The notes below the pieces were generated by a model that was not told the origin of the DNA, searched no databases, and worked only from the letters and a program-made list of their open reading frames with translations. 55,675 nt of DNA, from IMG/VR virus record IMGVR_UViG_3300034198_011861, positions 1 through 55,675 of that record, one strand, 5' to 3'. The translations under genes were made by a program, and so were the position numbers. This document shows, piece after piece, positions 15,144 through 23,628 of this stretch. Source of the DNA: a virus. How positions within the stretch are numbered: the stretch's first letter is position 1; each line of letters begins with the position of its first letter.

Positions 15144-16183
15144 TCAACCGCCCGGATTATCTTCCACTTGAATCCACCCAGACACTGCCATGCAAACACA
15201 TTGTCGTTTATGCTGGGATTGGCGTTGAATACCACATCGCCCTTGGTGCCAGCATAGTTTGGTACTTCTGTACCATGACTGATTCTGTGTACTCCTACCC
15301 GCAATTTTTTAACAGCAGTGACACCATCAATGTCAATTTCCACTGCCGGGGTACGGTTAACACCTAGCACAAGATTTTGTGATCGTCCTGTGCCAATGTA
15401 GGCTGACCGGTCTTTGAACTTGCCTGCTAGGATGGAAACTTCTTCGTCCCACACACTCAAGGCCATTTCTGGTTCTTGAGTATTGATTCCTACTCGCTTG
15501 TTGAGCACACTCACAGTGTTGTAGATATGTGCTTCTCCGGCAACTGTTAATTCTTTGAGTTCGCCCACTGACTGTAAATTGCTGTTGGTAATTTTTCTTG
15601 ACAGTGTGTCTCCGACCACTACACGTACCCCGTCAATCTGAACCTGGGCAAAATCAATACCATTTTCACGTATTTTATTTTCTACATCCGTAACCAATGA
15701 TTCTCGCCATTCTGTGTTTAAACGATCAAGAGTTTTTTTGCTAATATCTTCGCTGAGTGTTTGCCATGCATGGTTGTCAGTGTTGATTGATCCTGTGACA
15801 GTGAGTTCTTTGATTCGAGCCGACGTGACCACTTCTATTCTGTTGGCGGTCAAACAATGCTCAACCACAACGTTTTCATCTAACACAGTTAACTCAGGAT
15901 TGTGAGCATGATCTTGTATGCCGGGCGTATGCAATCTTGCAGCAACTCGGCTGTCCAAATCACTCATGTTTTCGTCTACACGTTGCTGAATCAATCCTCC
16001 AACATCAACAGAGCTTAACCCAGCAACAACTCGGCGAACCATTGCTTGATTGACCAGTTGTTCAATTTTTTCTACCCACGCTGGATCTGTGCCAAGATGT
16101 TGAATGGTGTTTACTACTTGATCATTGATGGATTTTTCAATCTGTTCTTCGACTAATTTATTTAGAGCTGTTTGGTCAAGCAT
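15140..16183 (-). CDS. tail fibre/virion fibre protein
   Basis: 347 residues. An N-terminal helical region (EQLVNQAMVRRVVAGL) is followed by repeated beta units (TANRIEVVTSARIKELTVTG, GELKELTVAGEAHIYN) and a C-terminal portion with GINTQEPEMALSVWDEEVSI and a terminal WQCLGGFKWKIIRAVE. This layout is typical of phage fibre proteins ending in a knob. Ribosome site CCGGAGAAAAC. Its start overlaps the amidinotransferase stop by eight bases, so an enzyme operon is translationally linked to a fibre gene. Confidence 0.7.
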   Translation of the reverse strand: MLDQTALNKLVEEQIEKSINDQVVNTIQHLGTDPAWVEKIEQLVNQAMVRRVVAGLSSVDVGGLIQQRVDENMSDLDSRVAARLHTPGIQDHAHNPELTVLDENVVVEHCLTANRIEVVTSARIKELTVTGSINTDNHAWQTLSEDISKKTLDRLNTEWRESLVTDVENKIRENGIDFAQVQIDGVRVVVGDTLSRKITNSNLQSVGELKELTVAGEAHIYNTVSVLNKRVGINTQEPEMALSVWDEEVSILAGKFKDRSAYIGTGRSQNLVLGVNRTPAVEIDIDGVTAVKKLRVGVHRISHGTEVPNYAGTKGDVVFNANPSINDNVFAWQCLGGFKWKIIRAVE

Positions 16184-17090
16184 GTTTTCTCCGGGTATCT
16201 AATGTCACACAATGAAATCCACCGCCCAGTGTACGACTGTGCCTGAGTTCCAACGGAATGACTGCAAATTTGTGTTGTTCCAACAATTGAATCAACTGTG
16301 TCTGATGTCGATCTACTATCACTGTGTGCGGATCTAGTACCAACATATTTAAGGCAATCCATTTTGATGCATAAGGATATTGATAGAATCCTTGAGGCAC
16401 TACTTCATCGACATAAATTTTTGTCCAACTATCAAACGCTCTAGGGCAATTTGATTCATTGACTCGGTGTCCATTCAACAACACCAGTCCTTCTCGTAAA
16501 GGAACAATGGTTGAATCAATGTGTACACCGGCATAAAAATTGCATAATTCAATGTTGATCTCTGGAAACTGTTCACGCAGCCAATCATAAGCCGTACGAT
16601 TGCCCGAATAACTTTCTAGGAACAACCAAGTATCACCAAGCCTACAAATGTTGGCGGCATCTAGTATCATGCCTGAATTTTTGGGCATGATCACGGGTTC
16701 GTACCCAACCCAGGCATGTTCCAACGATCCAAATTCTTGATTCCGGCACGGATACATCATTGATACATCAACTATCTTTTTGCCAGCAATCAACACCCGG
16801 TCACGTGGGCAATAGCCGTACATACCGTTGCGTTTGACATAATTGTAGGGTTGTGGTCTGTGTACCACTGCACCATAATCTCGGCAGACTTTTGCCAAGG
16901 CATTAAGGTCTTCATTGGCTTCGTCCACAATCCATTGTGGCACCGGCCCACTGGGCACAGGAGTTTCTGTCCAAAGAGTTTTTTTTGATTCTTCAGCAAA
17001 CACAGGGTCAGTTGTGGGCCAATTGGCATAGTCAGCACGGCCAACCACTACTTCCTCCAATGGATCCCATTCGTTTCTGCTGTCAATCAT
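16176..17090 (-). CDS. amidinotransferase (glycine/inosamine type)
   Basis: 304 residues from the ATG at 17088-17090, which overlaps the upstream stop as ATGA. The start MIDSRNEWDPLEEVVVGRAD is typical of the AGAT/StrB family, which moves an amidino group from arginine to an amine such as glycine or scyllo-inosamine. The catalytic triad is visible: D144 in ILDAANICRLGD, H190 in YAGVHIDS and C294 in GGGFHCVTLD. Shorter than human AGAT but close to bacterial StrB-like forms. Neighbours (NDP-sugar dehydrogenase, putative oxygenase) suggest a route to a guanidino-modified sugar or amine; the acceptor is unknown. Confidence 0.88.
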   Translation of the reverse strand: MIDSRNEWDPLEEVVVGRADYANWPTTDPVFAEESKKTLWTETPVPSGPVPQWIVDEANEDLNALAKVCRDYGAVVHRPQPYNYVKRNGMYGYCPRDRVLIAGKKIVDVSMMYPCRNQEFGSLEHAWVGYEPVIMPKNSGMILDAANICRLGDTWLFLESYSGNRTAYDWLREQFPEINIELCNFYAGVHIDSTIVPLREGLVLLNGHRVNESNCPRAFDSWTKIYVDEVVPQGFYQYPYASKWIALNMLVLDPHTVIVDRHQTQLIQLLEQHKFAVIPLELRHSRTLGGGFHCVTLDTRRKHA

Positions 17091-17605
17091 AGATGTCCTG
17101 TGATTTGCAAAGTATATCTTGGTTGTAATCCAATGTTGGCTGCCATGTGCGGAGTGTCGTGGATCCACTCAACCACTTGCCCTGCTTGCCAGTCAACTAT
17201 CGGACGATCCATGACTTCAAGATAATGACCAGATTTCCAATCCTCCAACAATACCAGAGCACGACGTATGAGATGCTCCTGGCCAGCAAGATCAAATAGC
17301 TCAATGTAACGTCGATATAGGTCGCTGTGAACTGGCATTACTGTTCCAGTATCCATACGATAATAAGAAACGCCAATGTCTTTCCATCCTAGATCAGCAT
17401 AGTATTCAACAAAATGATGATTCCAACTAGGTAGTCTGTGGCGCATGTCTGCCATGGCTCCGCATATCTTGGATTGATATCCTTGGCTGATCCACTGGTT
17501 GACACTAACAGGATCATTAAAAGGCTCATAGATATAATTGAGCCCTTTGAACTCATCATCCCAAAATACTTCTAGGTTATATTCACTGATTGCGTGTGTT
17601 ACCAT
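17087..17605 (-). CDS. putative 2OG-Fe(II) oxygenase-like protein
   Basis: 172 residues. H93-x-D95 in MPVHSDLY, a distal histidine (H153 in DTPHMAAN) and R163 in QPRYTLQITG have the spacing of an iron-binding facial triad plus a 2-oxoglutarate-binding arginine in a cupin-fold dioxygenase, similar to aspartyl/prolyl hydroxylase relatives. It overlaps the upstream dehydrogenase by 23 bases and the amidinotransferase by four, so all three are translated together. A hydroxylation in the same pathway is likely if the family call is right. Confidence 0.55.
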   Translation of the reverse strand: MVTHAISEYNLEVFWDDEFKGLNYIYEPFNDPVSVNQWISQGYQSKICGAMADMRHRLPSWNHHFVEYYADLGWKDIGVSYYRMDTGTVMPVHSDLYRRYIELFDLAGQEHLIRRALVLLEDWKSGHYLEVMDRPIVDWQAGQVVEWIHDTPHMAANIGLQPRYTLQITGHL

Positions 17606-18824
17606 AGTGTACTACGTTGATGTTGGGCATGTCCACGGGCAACTGGCGCCACGGATCCACAATAACTGAACCTGATTTGATTTCGCAATACGGCTTGGTG
17701 GCTTCCTGTTCGCCTGTGTATTCGTAAGTTATTCGGCGATTGTGTGCCCATAAAAATACAGCTGGCAAGTCCACACTTGCGACCACATTGGTTGCATCAT
17801 CTGCCAACGGATCAACATAGGTCACACGATGACCGGCCTGTTCAACATAGTGCCCAACCAAAGTTGAATAGCTTCCAATACAATAAGGAACATCTGGCTT
17901 GTATGCTTTGCCGTGAATCACAATTGGTAAGTTGTTTTTTTGTGCTTGTACCACCAAGAACAATGCCAAGTTTTTGGCCTGGATTTCTCTGGCATGCATG
18001 ATTGTGTCAAATAAATCATATCCAACTTCGTATTCCTGTGCTAACCAACGTAAGGCAATATTATCACGCGGATGACAGGCACCTGCATCGCCCATGCCTG
18101 CTGTCATGTACTTGGGTCCCATGATACGCATAGTTGATCTTGCTAGAGCATTGGTTACAACATCAACGTTGATGTTGCCAATTTTAAGTGCAAAGTCTTG
18201 AATCATGTTGGCCAGTCCAACTTTGGCACTAATAAATGTGTTGTAAAAAATTTTGATTGCTTCGCATTCGTCCCACGTACCAATTTCGTAACGTGGATTG
18301 TTTTGCATGATAGTCTTGTAGATATCAATCAACTCACCAGCCAATGTATTTGGGTTACCGTCCTCTGTGCCAATCATGATCATTTCTGGATTGACCATGT
18401 CCCATTTGACTGATCCCATGGCAATCAAATATGGATTGTACAGGAACTGATGTTTTTTATCCAACAAGGTAATAAAGTGTCGACGTGTTGTTCCCGGCAA
18501 TACAGTAGAAATCAGTACGACTTTTTTGGGAGTGGTAGCGTATTGGTTGACTTTTTGCAGTGCATCTTTGACTGCATCATGTCCAAAATCTTTGGGTGCC
18601 ATGTGACTTGATGGAACCGACCCATCATAGCCTTCTTCGTGCGGTGTTGGTACCGCAATAAAAATCCATTCGCTTTCGTTGACAGTTTCTTCAATGCTGC
18701 AAACTTTTACCTGGTCACTGGTTCTTGGGTAAATATCAAAGCCGCGTACAGTGTGTTTTTCTGCCATTACTTCAGCACAGTCCAGGCCAAGTTTTCCTAA
18801 ACCAATAAATCCTATATTTTTCAT
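17583..18824 (-). CDS. UDP-glucose/GDP-mannose dehydrogenase family enzyme
   Basis: 413 residues, full length for the family. The NAD-binding site is GFIGLGKLGLDC at 4-15; VPTPHEEGYDG marks the nucleotide loop; the central domain has an EAIKIFYNTFISAKVGLAN helix (lysine plus asparagine) and GDAGACHPRDNIAL with the catalytic cysteine; the C-terminal domain has HGKAYKPDV and YVDPL for the UDP-sugar. It should oxidise an NDP-hexose to the uronic acid or a related product. It is the first gene of the coupled four-gene operon. Its ATG is three bases from the start codon of the divergent gene at 18828. Confidence 0.85.
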   Translation of the reverse strand: MKNIGFIGLGKLGLDCAEVMAEKHTVRGFDIYPRTSDQVKVCSIEETVNESEWIFIAVPTPHEEGYDGSVPSSHMAPKDFGHDAVKDALQKVNQYATTPKKVVLISTVLPGTTRRHFITLLDKKHQFLYNPYLIAMGSVKWDMVNPEMIMIGTEDGNPNTLAGELIDIYKTIMQNNPRYEIGTWDECEAIKIFYNTFISAKVGLANMIQDFALKIGNINVDVVTNALARSTMRIMGPKYMTAGMGDAGACHPRDNIALRWLAQEYEVGYDLFDTIMHAREIQAKNLALFLVVQAQKNNLPIVIHGKAYKPDVPYCIGSYSTLVGHYVEQAGHRVTYVDPLADDATNVVASVDLPAVFLWAHNRRITYEYTGEQEATKPYCEIKSGSVIVDPWRQLPVDMPNINVVHYGNTRNQ

Positions 18825-18827
18825 ATT

Positions 18828-20099
18828 ATGAGTGTCCCTTTAGATCGTTTATATCACTACATTGAAAGCATCGCCCAAGAAGTCTACGGCGACGTATTAA
18901 TTTATCGCTTTTATCCTCATGGGTCAAAAAAAATAGAAGATTTAACATGCCCCAAAAAAAAGCACACACCTTATCATGGTGCATACTGCCCTCAGTTGAT
19001 ATGCTACGATCAGGAACCGTTAAATTATGATCTATACAAACATACTCCTGTTCGATTAGATAAAAAATTTTATTCGTGTGATCCTAGCGACTTGCCAAAA
19101 CGAAATCTTAGAGTTAAAGTTGGAAATATCTACGATAAATGCTTGTTGTTGCATAGTGAACTAAACAGTAACGAAGTTAATCGTTATCAACAAGATCAAT
19201 TTGTGCCTGTGTACTACTGGAGTCACGCTATTATATCAAGAGACTGGTTTAGATATGCTGTACATGTTGACTTTAAAAAAGATATCAACAAAACTTTTTT
19301 AATTTATAATCGTGCATGGACCGGAACTAGAGAATATAGATTAAAATTTATTGAAATGCTGGGTGAGAACAATTTAGTCAATCATTGCCAAAGCAATTTT
19401 AATCCATCCGACGGCGAGAGCTATTATAAAACATATAAATTTGCCAACCCGGTTTGGAAACCCAACTCCGACTTAGAGCAATATTTTGATCCAACAACAG
19501 CGTCGAGTGCCAGCAGTGCAGATTTTGATATTGATGATTACAATAGCACAGAGATTGAAGTTGTACTTGAAACATTGTTTGATGATCAGCGTCAACAGTT
19601 AACTGAAAAGATACTGCGACCAATTGCTTGTAAACAGCCGTTTATTTTGGCATCTACGGCTGGCAGTTTGACATATTTACGTACATATGGATTTAAAACA
19701 TTTGAAGAAATCTGGGACGAAAGCTATGATTCCATTGATGATCCAATCGAACGTATGCAAAGAATTATTAAAACAATGCGTGATATTGCATCATGGTCAC
19801 CAGAATACAAAAAAACCCAGATGCAAAAACTTAGAGAAATTGTTGAACATAATCATCAATATTTTTTTAGTGATAAATTTTTTCAGAGTGTAATCTTGGA
19901 ACTTAAAAAAAATCTATCCACGGCATTTGACCACATAGAAAATACCACAGTTGGAAAACACTACCTTGACGTTTCTATGAAGAATATACCCGGGATACGC
20001 GAACCCAGAAAAACTTCTAGTTACAATAGACAGTTTAAACACGACGTACTTAAAAAATTAAAAGAGTACAGAAAAAGAAATCGTAAAGGGGTTAAATAA
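18828..20099 (+). CDS. virus-type glycosyltransferase-like protein
   Basis: 423 residues. The middle has KTFLIYNRAWTGTREYRLKF and the C-terminal half TEKILRPIACKQPFILAST followed by GFKTFEEIWDESYD, the same block as in the protein at 6191-7099. The last ~40 residues are Lys/Arg rich. There is almost no leader: the start codon sits three bases from the divergent start at 18824 and has no clear ribosome site. It precedes the adenylate cyclase gene by three bases. Codons look more A/T-rich than in the cyclase gene. Function inferred only from the shared block. Confidence 0.5.
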   Translation: MSVPLDRLYHYIESIAQEVYGDVLIYRFYPHGSKKIEDLTCPKKKHTPYHGAYCPQLICYDQEPLNYDLYKHTPVRLDKKFYSCDPSDLPKRNLRVKVGNIYDKCLLLHSELNSNEVNRYQQDQFVPVYYWSHAIISRDWFRYAVHVDFKKDINKTFLIYNRAWTGTREYRLKFIEMLGENNLVNHCQSNFNPSDGESYYKTYKFANPVWKPNSDLEQYFDPTTASSASSADFDIDDYNSTEIEVVLETLFDDQRQQLTEKILRPIACKQPFILASTAGSLTYLRTYGFKTFEEIWDESYDSIDDPIERMQRIIKTMRDIASWSPEYKKTQMQKLREIVEHNHQYFFSDKFFQSVILELKKNLSTAFDHIENTTVGKHYLDVSMKNIPGIREPRKTSSYNRQFKHDVLKKLKEYRKRNRKGVK

Positions 20100-20102
20100 T
20101 TG

Positions 20103-22154
20103 ATGTTCAAAAAAGTTCTACTTAGCTCCTGGACTGCTCTATTAACCCTTGTGTTGATAGTGGGCATACGTGTAGCAGATCCCTCATTTGTCGAAAGCGT
20201 AAGACTACGGTATTTTGACACGCTGATTACTGCCAAAGCTCCAACTGAGAATAACATCTATACTGTCAACATAGATGAAGCCGCGCTAGACAAATATGGC
20301 CAGTGGCCTTTACCGAGAGATCAATATGCTAAAATCATTCAAGATTTGTATCAGCGTGGTGCTGGTGTTGTGGTTCTTAATGTGCTTATGGCTGAGTCTG
20401 ATCGCACCGGTGGAGACGTTGTACTAGCCAACGCACTAAAACAATACCCTGTGGTGCTTCCTAGTGTGCCCGGTGACAAAACAAAGAACAATCCACGACA
20501 ACCCGGGTCAGCTGTTATTGGTGCCGAGTACACTGATCTAATTGTACAGTATCCGGGATTAATTGCCAACGTTCGAGCTCTGGAAACCGGTGCAGTCGGA
20601 GTTGGTATTGTAAACACCTTGCCCGAAGTAGATGGTGTTAATCGTAGACTACCCATGGTAGTTGCTGTCAACGGACGAGTATATCCCAGCATGGCCATGG
20701 AGACTCTGCGTGTAGCCGCAGGTGATTCAACGTTTCAAGTCAAACTATCAGAAATTGGCGTAGAAAAGATGCGCATTCCGGCCGTTGGAGCTATCACCAC
20801 AGACAACCTAGGACGTGTATGGGTTGATCTAAGTCAGCAATCAAAGTCGGCGAGTTTAATGAACTTACCCAAAGACTTTGGTGGGGCTATTGTCATAGTC
20901 GGAGCAACGGCTGCTGGTATCGCCAACCCTGTTCCTACTGCCAAAGGTGCTGTATGGCCGCAGGAGTTTCAGGCCATGGCCATTGGCACAATGATCAATG
21001 GTGTGGTCATTGCCAGACCAGCATGGGCCAACGGTGCTGAACTTTTGACAATGTTGGCTGTTGGTGTTGTACTATTATTTTTAACAAGGTGGACTTATGT
21101 TGGTATTGCGTCGGTTATTGGTTTCATTGCTGTATTTGCGTATGGCAGTTACTTTATGTTTAGCAGTAGTCTTTGGCTATTTGACATTACCGGGCCAATC
21201 GCAGGAGTTGTCCTTGTTGCGCTCCATGCTTACGGAGTCAAGTTTGTTTCAGAGTTCTTACAAAAGCAACAGATAAAGAAACAGTTTGGCACATACCTAT
21301 CGCCAGCTATGGTAGAAAGGTTACAGCGGAATCCAGAGCTACTACAACTAGGTGGTGAGTCAAGAGAACTTTCGATTATGTTCACTGACGTTCGTGGATT
21401 TACCACAATCTCAGAACACTATGGCAAAGATGTACAAGGCTTGACCCGAATCATGAATCGCTACATGACAGCCATGACAGCAAAAATTATAGAGAACCAA
21501 GGTACCTTAGACAAGTATATTGGTGACGCACAGATGGCTTTTTGGAACGCACCCCTGGATGATGCTGACCATGCCAAGAATGCTGTGCGTACAGGTTTAC
21601 AAATGATGGGAAGTTTAGATGCATTCAATCAAGAAATTACAGCAGAAGGCATACCAGCTTTTGGTATGGGTCTTGGGATTAATACTGATACCGTTGTGGT
21701 CGGGAACATGGGCAGTGATCAGCGGTTTGACTATACTTGTCTCGGCGATGGCGTCAACTTGGCAGCTCGTCTGGAAGGGCAAAGCAAGCCGTACGGTGTC
21801 AAAATCGTACTGGGCCCGAAGACGGCGCAACTGGTAAAAGACGAATATTTTGTGCTTGAGCTAGATTGTATAGCAGTCAAAGGCAAAAAAGAAGGTGTAA
21901 CAATTTACACAGTGCTGGGTCGTAACAACGAGATCAATCTAGACAAAGGTGACGTGCAAATGCACGAAGCTATGTTGGTATTGTATCGTCAACAACGGTT
22001 TGACCAAGCCATTAAGTTCTGCCAAGACCTCAAGGGCAGATTTGCAGGTGAGATGGACCAATACTACGACGCTTGGATAGAGCGTTGTGAGGAGATGAAA
22101 CATGTTGAATTACCAACAGATTGGGACTCAGTTTACAGAGCAGTTTCAAAATAA
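20103..22154 (+). CDS. CHASE2-domain class III adenylate cyclase
   Basis: 683 residues from the ATG at 20103. One N-terminal membrane helix (~8-24) is followed by a periplasmic CHASE2 sensor (~30-310; RYFDTLITAKAP, VNIDEAALDKYGQWPLPRDQYA), a cluster of membrane helices (~315-390) and a cytosolic cyclase domain (~420-590). The cyclase has metal-binding FTDVRGFT, a DKYIGDAQMAFWNAP loop, FDYTCLGDGVNLAARLEGQSK with the Asn/Arg catalytic pair, and VKGKKEGVTIY. All active-site motifs look intact, so cAMP synthesis is expected. A C-terminal TPR-like helix pair follows. CHASE2 cyclases are normally bacterial sensors; one in a phage is unusual. Confidence 0.9.
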   Translation: MFKKVLLSSWTALLTLVLIVGIRVADPSFVESVRLRYFDTLITAKAPTENNIYTVNIDEAALDKYGQWPLPRDQYAKIIQDLYQRGAGVVVLNVLMAESDRTGGDVVLANALKQYPVVLPSVPGDKTKNNPRQPGSAVIGAEYTDLIVQYPGLIANVRALETGAVGVGIVNTLPEVDGVNRRLPMVVAVNGRVYPSMAMETLRVAAGDSTFQVKLSEIGVEKMRIPAVGAITTDNLGRVWVDLSQQSKSASLMNLPKDFGGAIVIVGATAAGIANPVPTAKGAVWPQEFQAMAIGTMINGVVIARPAWANGAELLTMLAVGVVLLFLTRWTYVGIASVIGFIAVFAYGSYFMFSSSLWLFDITGPIAGVVLVALHAYGVKFVSEFLQKQQIKKQFGTYLSPAMVERLQRNPELLQLGGESRELSIMFTDVRGFTTISEHYGKDVQGLTRIMNRYMTAMTAKIIENQGTLDKYIGDAQMAFWNAPLDDADHAKNAVRTGLQMMGSLDAFNQEITAEGIPAFGMGLGINTDTVVVGNMGSDQRFDYTCLGDGVNLAARLEGQSKPYGVKIVLGPKTAQLVKDEYFVLELDCIAVKGKKEGVTIYTVLGRNNEINLDKGDVQMHEAMLVLYRQQRFDQAIKFCQDLKGRFAGEMDQYYDAWIERCEEMKHVELPTDWDSVYRAVSK

Positions 22155-22314
22155 TTATTTTTTAAACGAGATATTTGACGGTTGGGCGTGGTTCATGCTC
22201 AAGCTAATGTATGCACCTTATGAATTACCTACTCAGTTAGGAGATGCCGAGTCCTGGATAAAGAACGCAGGGTTAAACGGTGCTTGTTGGTTTGATATGT
22301 TTAATCCAAAGTAA
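22102..22314 (+). CDS. small protein overlapping cyclase 3' end, 70 aa
   Basis: 70 residues (MLNYQQIGTQFTEQFQNNYF...), starting 53 bases inside the cyclase gene in another frame. The ATG follows GAGGAGATGAAAC, a good ribosome site. The sequence is aromatic-rich with a short hydrophobic stretch (GWAWFMLKLMYAPYEL), perhaps peripheral at a membrane. About 160 bases lie outside the cyclase and remain open, which supports a real gene. A partner of the cyclase is possible by position only. Confidence 0.55.
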   Translation: MLNYQQIGTQFTEQFQNNYFLNEIFDGWAWFMLKLMYAPYELPTQLGDAESWIKNAGLNGACWFDMFNPK

Positions 22315-22335
22315 CACAACTGTAACATGTTAAGT

Positions 22336-22343
22336 TATAAATA
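22336..22343 (+). promoter_or_regulatory. late-promoter-like TATAAATA
   Basis: Exact T4-type late promoter box on the plus strand, in the gap after the 70-residue gene. The terminator at 22395-22416 lies within ~80 bases, so the immediate product would be a short RNA; read-through would reach the 52-residue gene. Confidence 0.5.
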
Positions 22344-22349
22344 ATTCTA

Positions 22350-22416
22350 ATCGAGTGCAATGATCGAGCACAGTTGGAACTCGTAACCAACACTAAAGAG
22401 CCTAGGCTCTTTTTTT
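22350..22416 (+). ncRNA. candidate small RNA between late promoter and terminator
   Basis: About 67 bases from the expected start of the TATAAATA box to the end of an intrinsic terminator. It can fold (CGAGT at 22352-22356 with ACTCG at 22379-22383; GTGC with GCAC inside) before the terminator hairpin. No open frame with a ribosome site is present. It could instead be an attenuated leader of the 22494 gene. Confidence 0.35.
22395..22416 (+). terminator. intrinsic terminator
   Basis: Palindrome AAAGAGCCTAGGCTCTTT followed by a T run. It ends the plus-strand cyclase unit, or the candidate small RNA. Confidence 0.85.
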
Positions 22417-22493
22417 AATGACTTGTAATATTGTGTGTAATATTTTGTCCACAACAATTTGTTAAATAACTACACTACAAGGAGGAGTAAGCC

Positions 22494-22652
22494 ATGAAAC
22501 AAGAAAAACTTGTTCAAAAGCTGTATCGGGCCTGCTTCGACCACGACGCCGAGAAGATTGCAAAACTTCGCCAAGAAGAATTTGCCAAAATCTTGAAACG
22601 CAAGGCCGAAGGCAAGTCTTTTACTGCTGAGTGGACTGTTGTACAGATATAA
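22494..22652 (+). CDS. small phage protein, 52 aa
   Basis: ATG at 22494 after a very strong ribosome site (AAGGAGGAGTAAGCC). 52 residues, charged and helical ([20 protein letters not shown]), ending [10 protein letters not shown]. The C-terminal motif recurs, as I recall, in short proteins of T4-like phages. Its last 32 bases overlap the end of the converging GT4 gene. Function unknown. Confidence 0.65.
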   Translation: MKQEKLVQKLYRACFDHDAEKIAKLRQEEFAKILKRKAEGKSFTAEWTVVQI

Positions 22653-23628
22653 GACTGCGTTGAAATATGTGCCAACAGGCTTCCCAGGTCCATCGTTGAG
22701 AAGCTTGTTGAACTCTGTTGCGATCTAACAACAAGCAGTGTTCCACAGCCGTGATTAGATTTTCATCCATCCATCCATTGATACCATTTTCCACAACATC
22801 TATGGGTCCTTGCACAGGAAATGCTGCCACTGGAGTGCCTTGTGCCATGGCTTCAATCATTACCAAGCCAAAAGTATCAGCTCTGCTGGGAAACACAAAC
22901 ACATCGGCGTTGTAGTATTGATTCACTAGATCTTGTCCTTGCTTGTAACCCAGGAACAATGCATTGGGTAACAATCTCTGTGCTTCTTCCCTATAGGGGC
23001 CATCACCAACTATGATTAGAAAATAACGATTCTGTATTTCGACCAGTTGATCTAGTCCTTTTTCGGGACTGACGCGACCCACACACAACACAATGGGCAA
23101 GTGTTTGTGGTCGACTCGTAGGATATTGGGTTCAATAGATCTATCTACTCCGCGAGCCCACACAGTGAGATTTTTAAATCCGTGTGAGTGTAAATCTTTG
23201 CGTATGGTTTCAGTTGTGACCAACACTCTGTGACTGTTTTTGTGAAACCAACGCAGATAAGCATAGGTCCAGCGAGCAGGAACTCCATACATCACAGATA
23301 AGAACTTAGGAAAGTCAGTGTGATAGCTAGTGTTATAACTATAACCATTACGCTCACACCACCAGCGAGCAAAAAGGCCCACAGGTCCTTCTGTAGCGAT
23401 GTGTATAAAGTCCGGCTGTATCTCCTTAATTTTTTTTGAGATACCCCAGGGCCACGAGAGCTTAACTTCAGGATAGCCAGGGCAATCACAATGAGGGAAC
23501 TGCCCGGGATCAAGATAAACAACGTCATAGCCGTTGCCAACAGCATGACTTTCCAAGTTTTTGAAAGTTGTGACCACGCCATTGATCTGCTCCTGTGTGT
23601 TGTCCGTGACAATTAATATTTTAGGCAT
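22621..23628 (-). CDS. GT4 glycosyltransferase, Agt-like (diacylglycerol type)
   Basis: 335 residues from the ATG at 23626-23628 ([10 protein letters not shown]); a longer frame adds eight codons. It is a GT-B enzyme: N-terminal [13 protein letters not shown], then [29 protein letters not shown] and WARGVDR, and C-terminal [21 protein letters not shown] and the E-x7-E region [20 protein letters not shown]. This combination is that of the bacterial glycosyltransferases that sit next to plcP and add sugar to diacylglycerol under phosphate limitation. Here it overlaps the Ugd-like gene by eight bases, with the PlcP-like gene just upstream. Confidence 0.85.
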   Translation of the reverse strand: MPKILIVTDNTQEQINGVVTTFKNLESHAVGNGYDVVYLDPGQFPHCDCPGYPEVKLSWPWGISKKIKEIQPDFIHIATEGPVGLFARWWCERNGYSYNTSYHTDFPKFLSVMYGVPARWTYAYLRWFHKNSHRVLVTTETIRKDLHSHGFKNLTVWARGVDRSIEPNILRVDHKHLPIVLCVGRVSPEKGLDQLVEIQNRYFLIIVGDGPYREEAQRLLPNALFLGYKQGQDLVNQYYNADVFVFPSRADTFGLVMIEAMAQGTPVAAFPVQGPIDVVENGINGWMDENLITAVEHCLLLDRNRVQQASQRWTWEACWHIFQRSLISVQQSTQQ

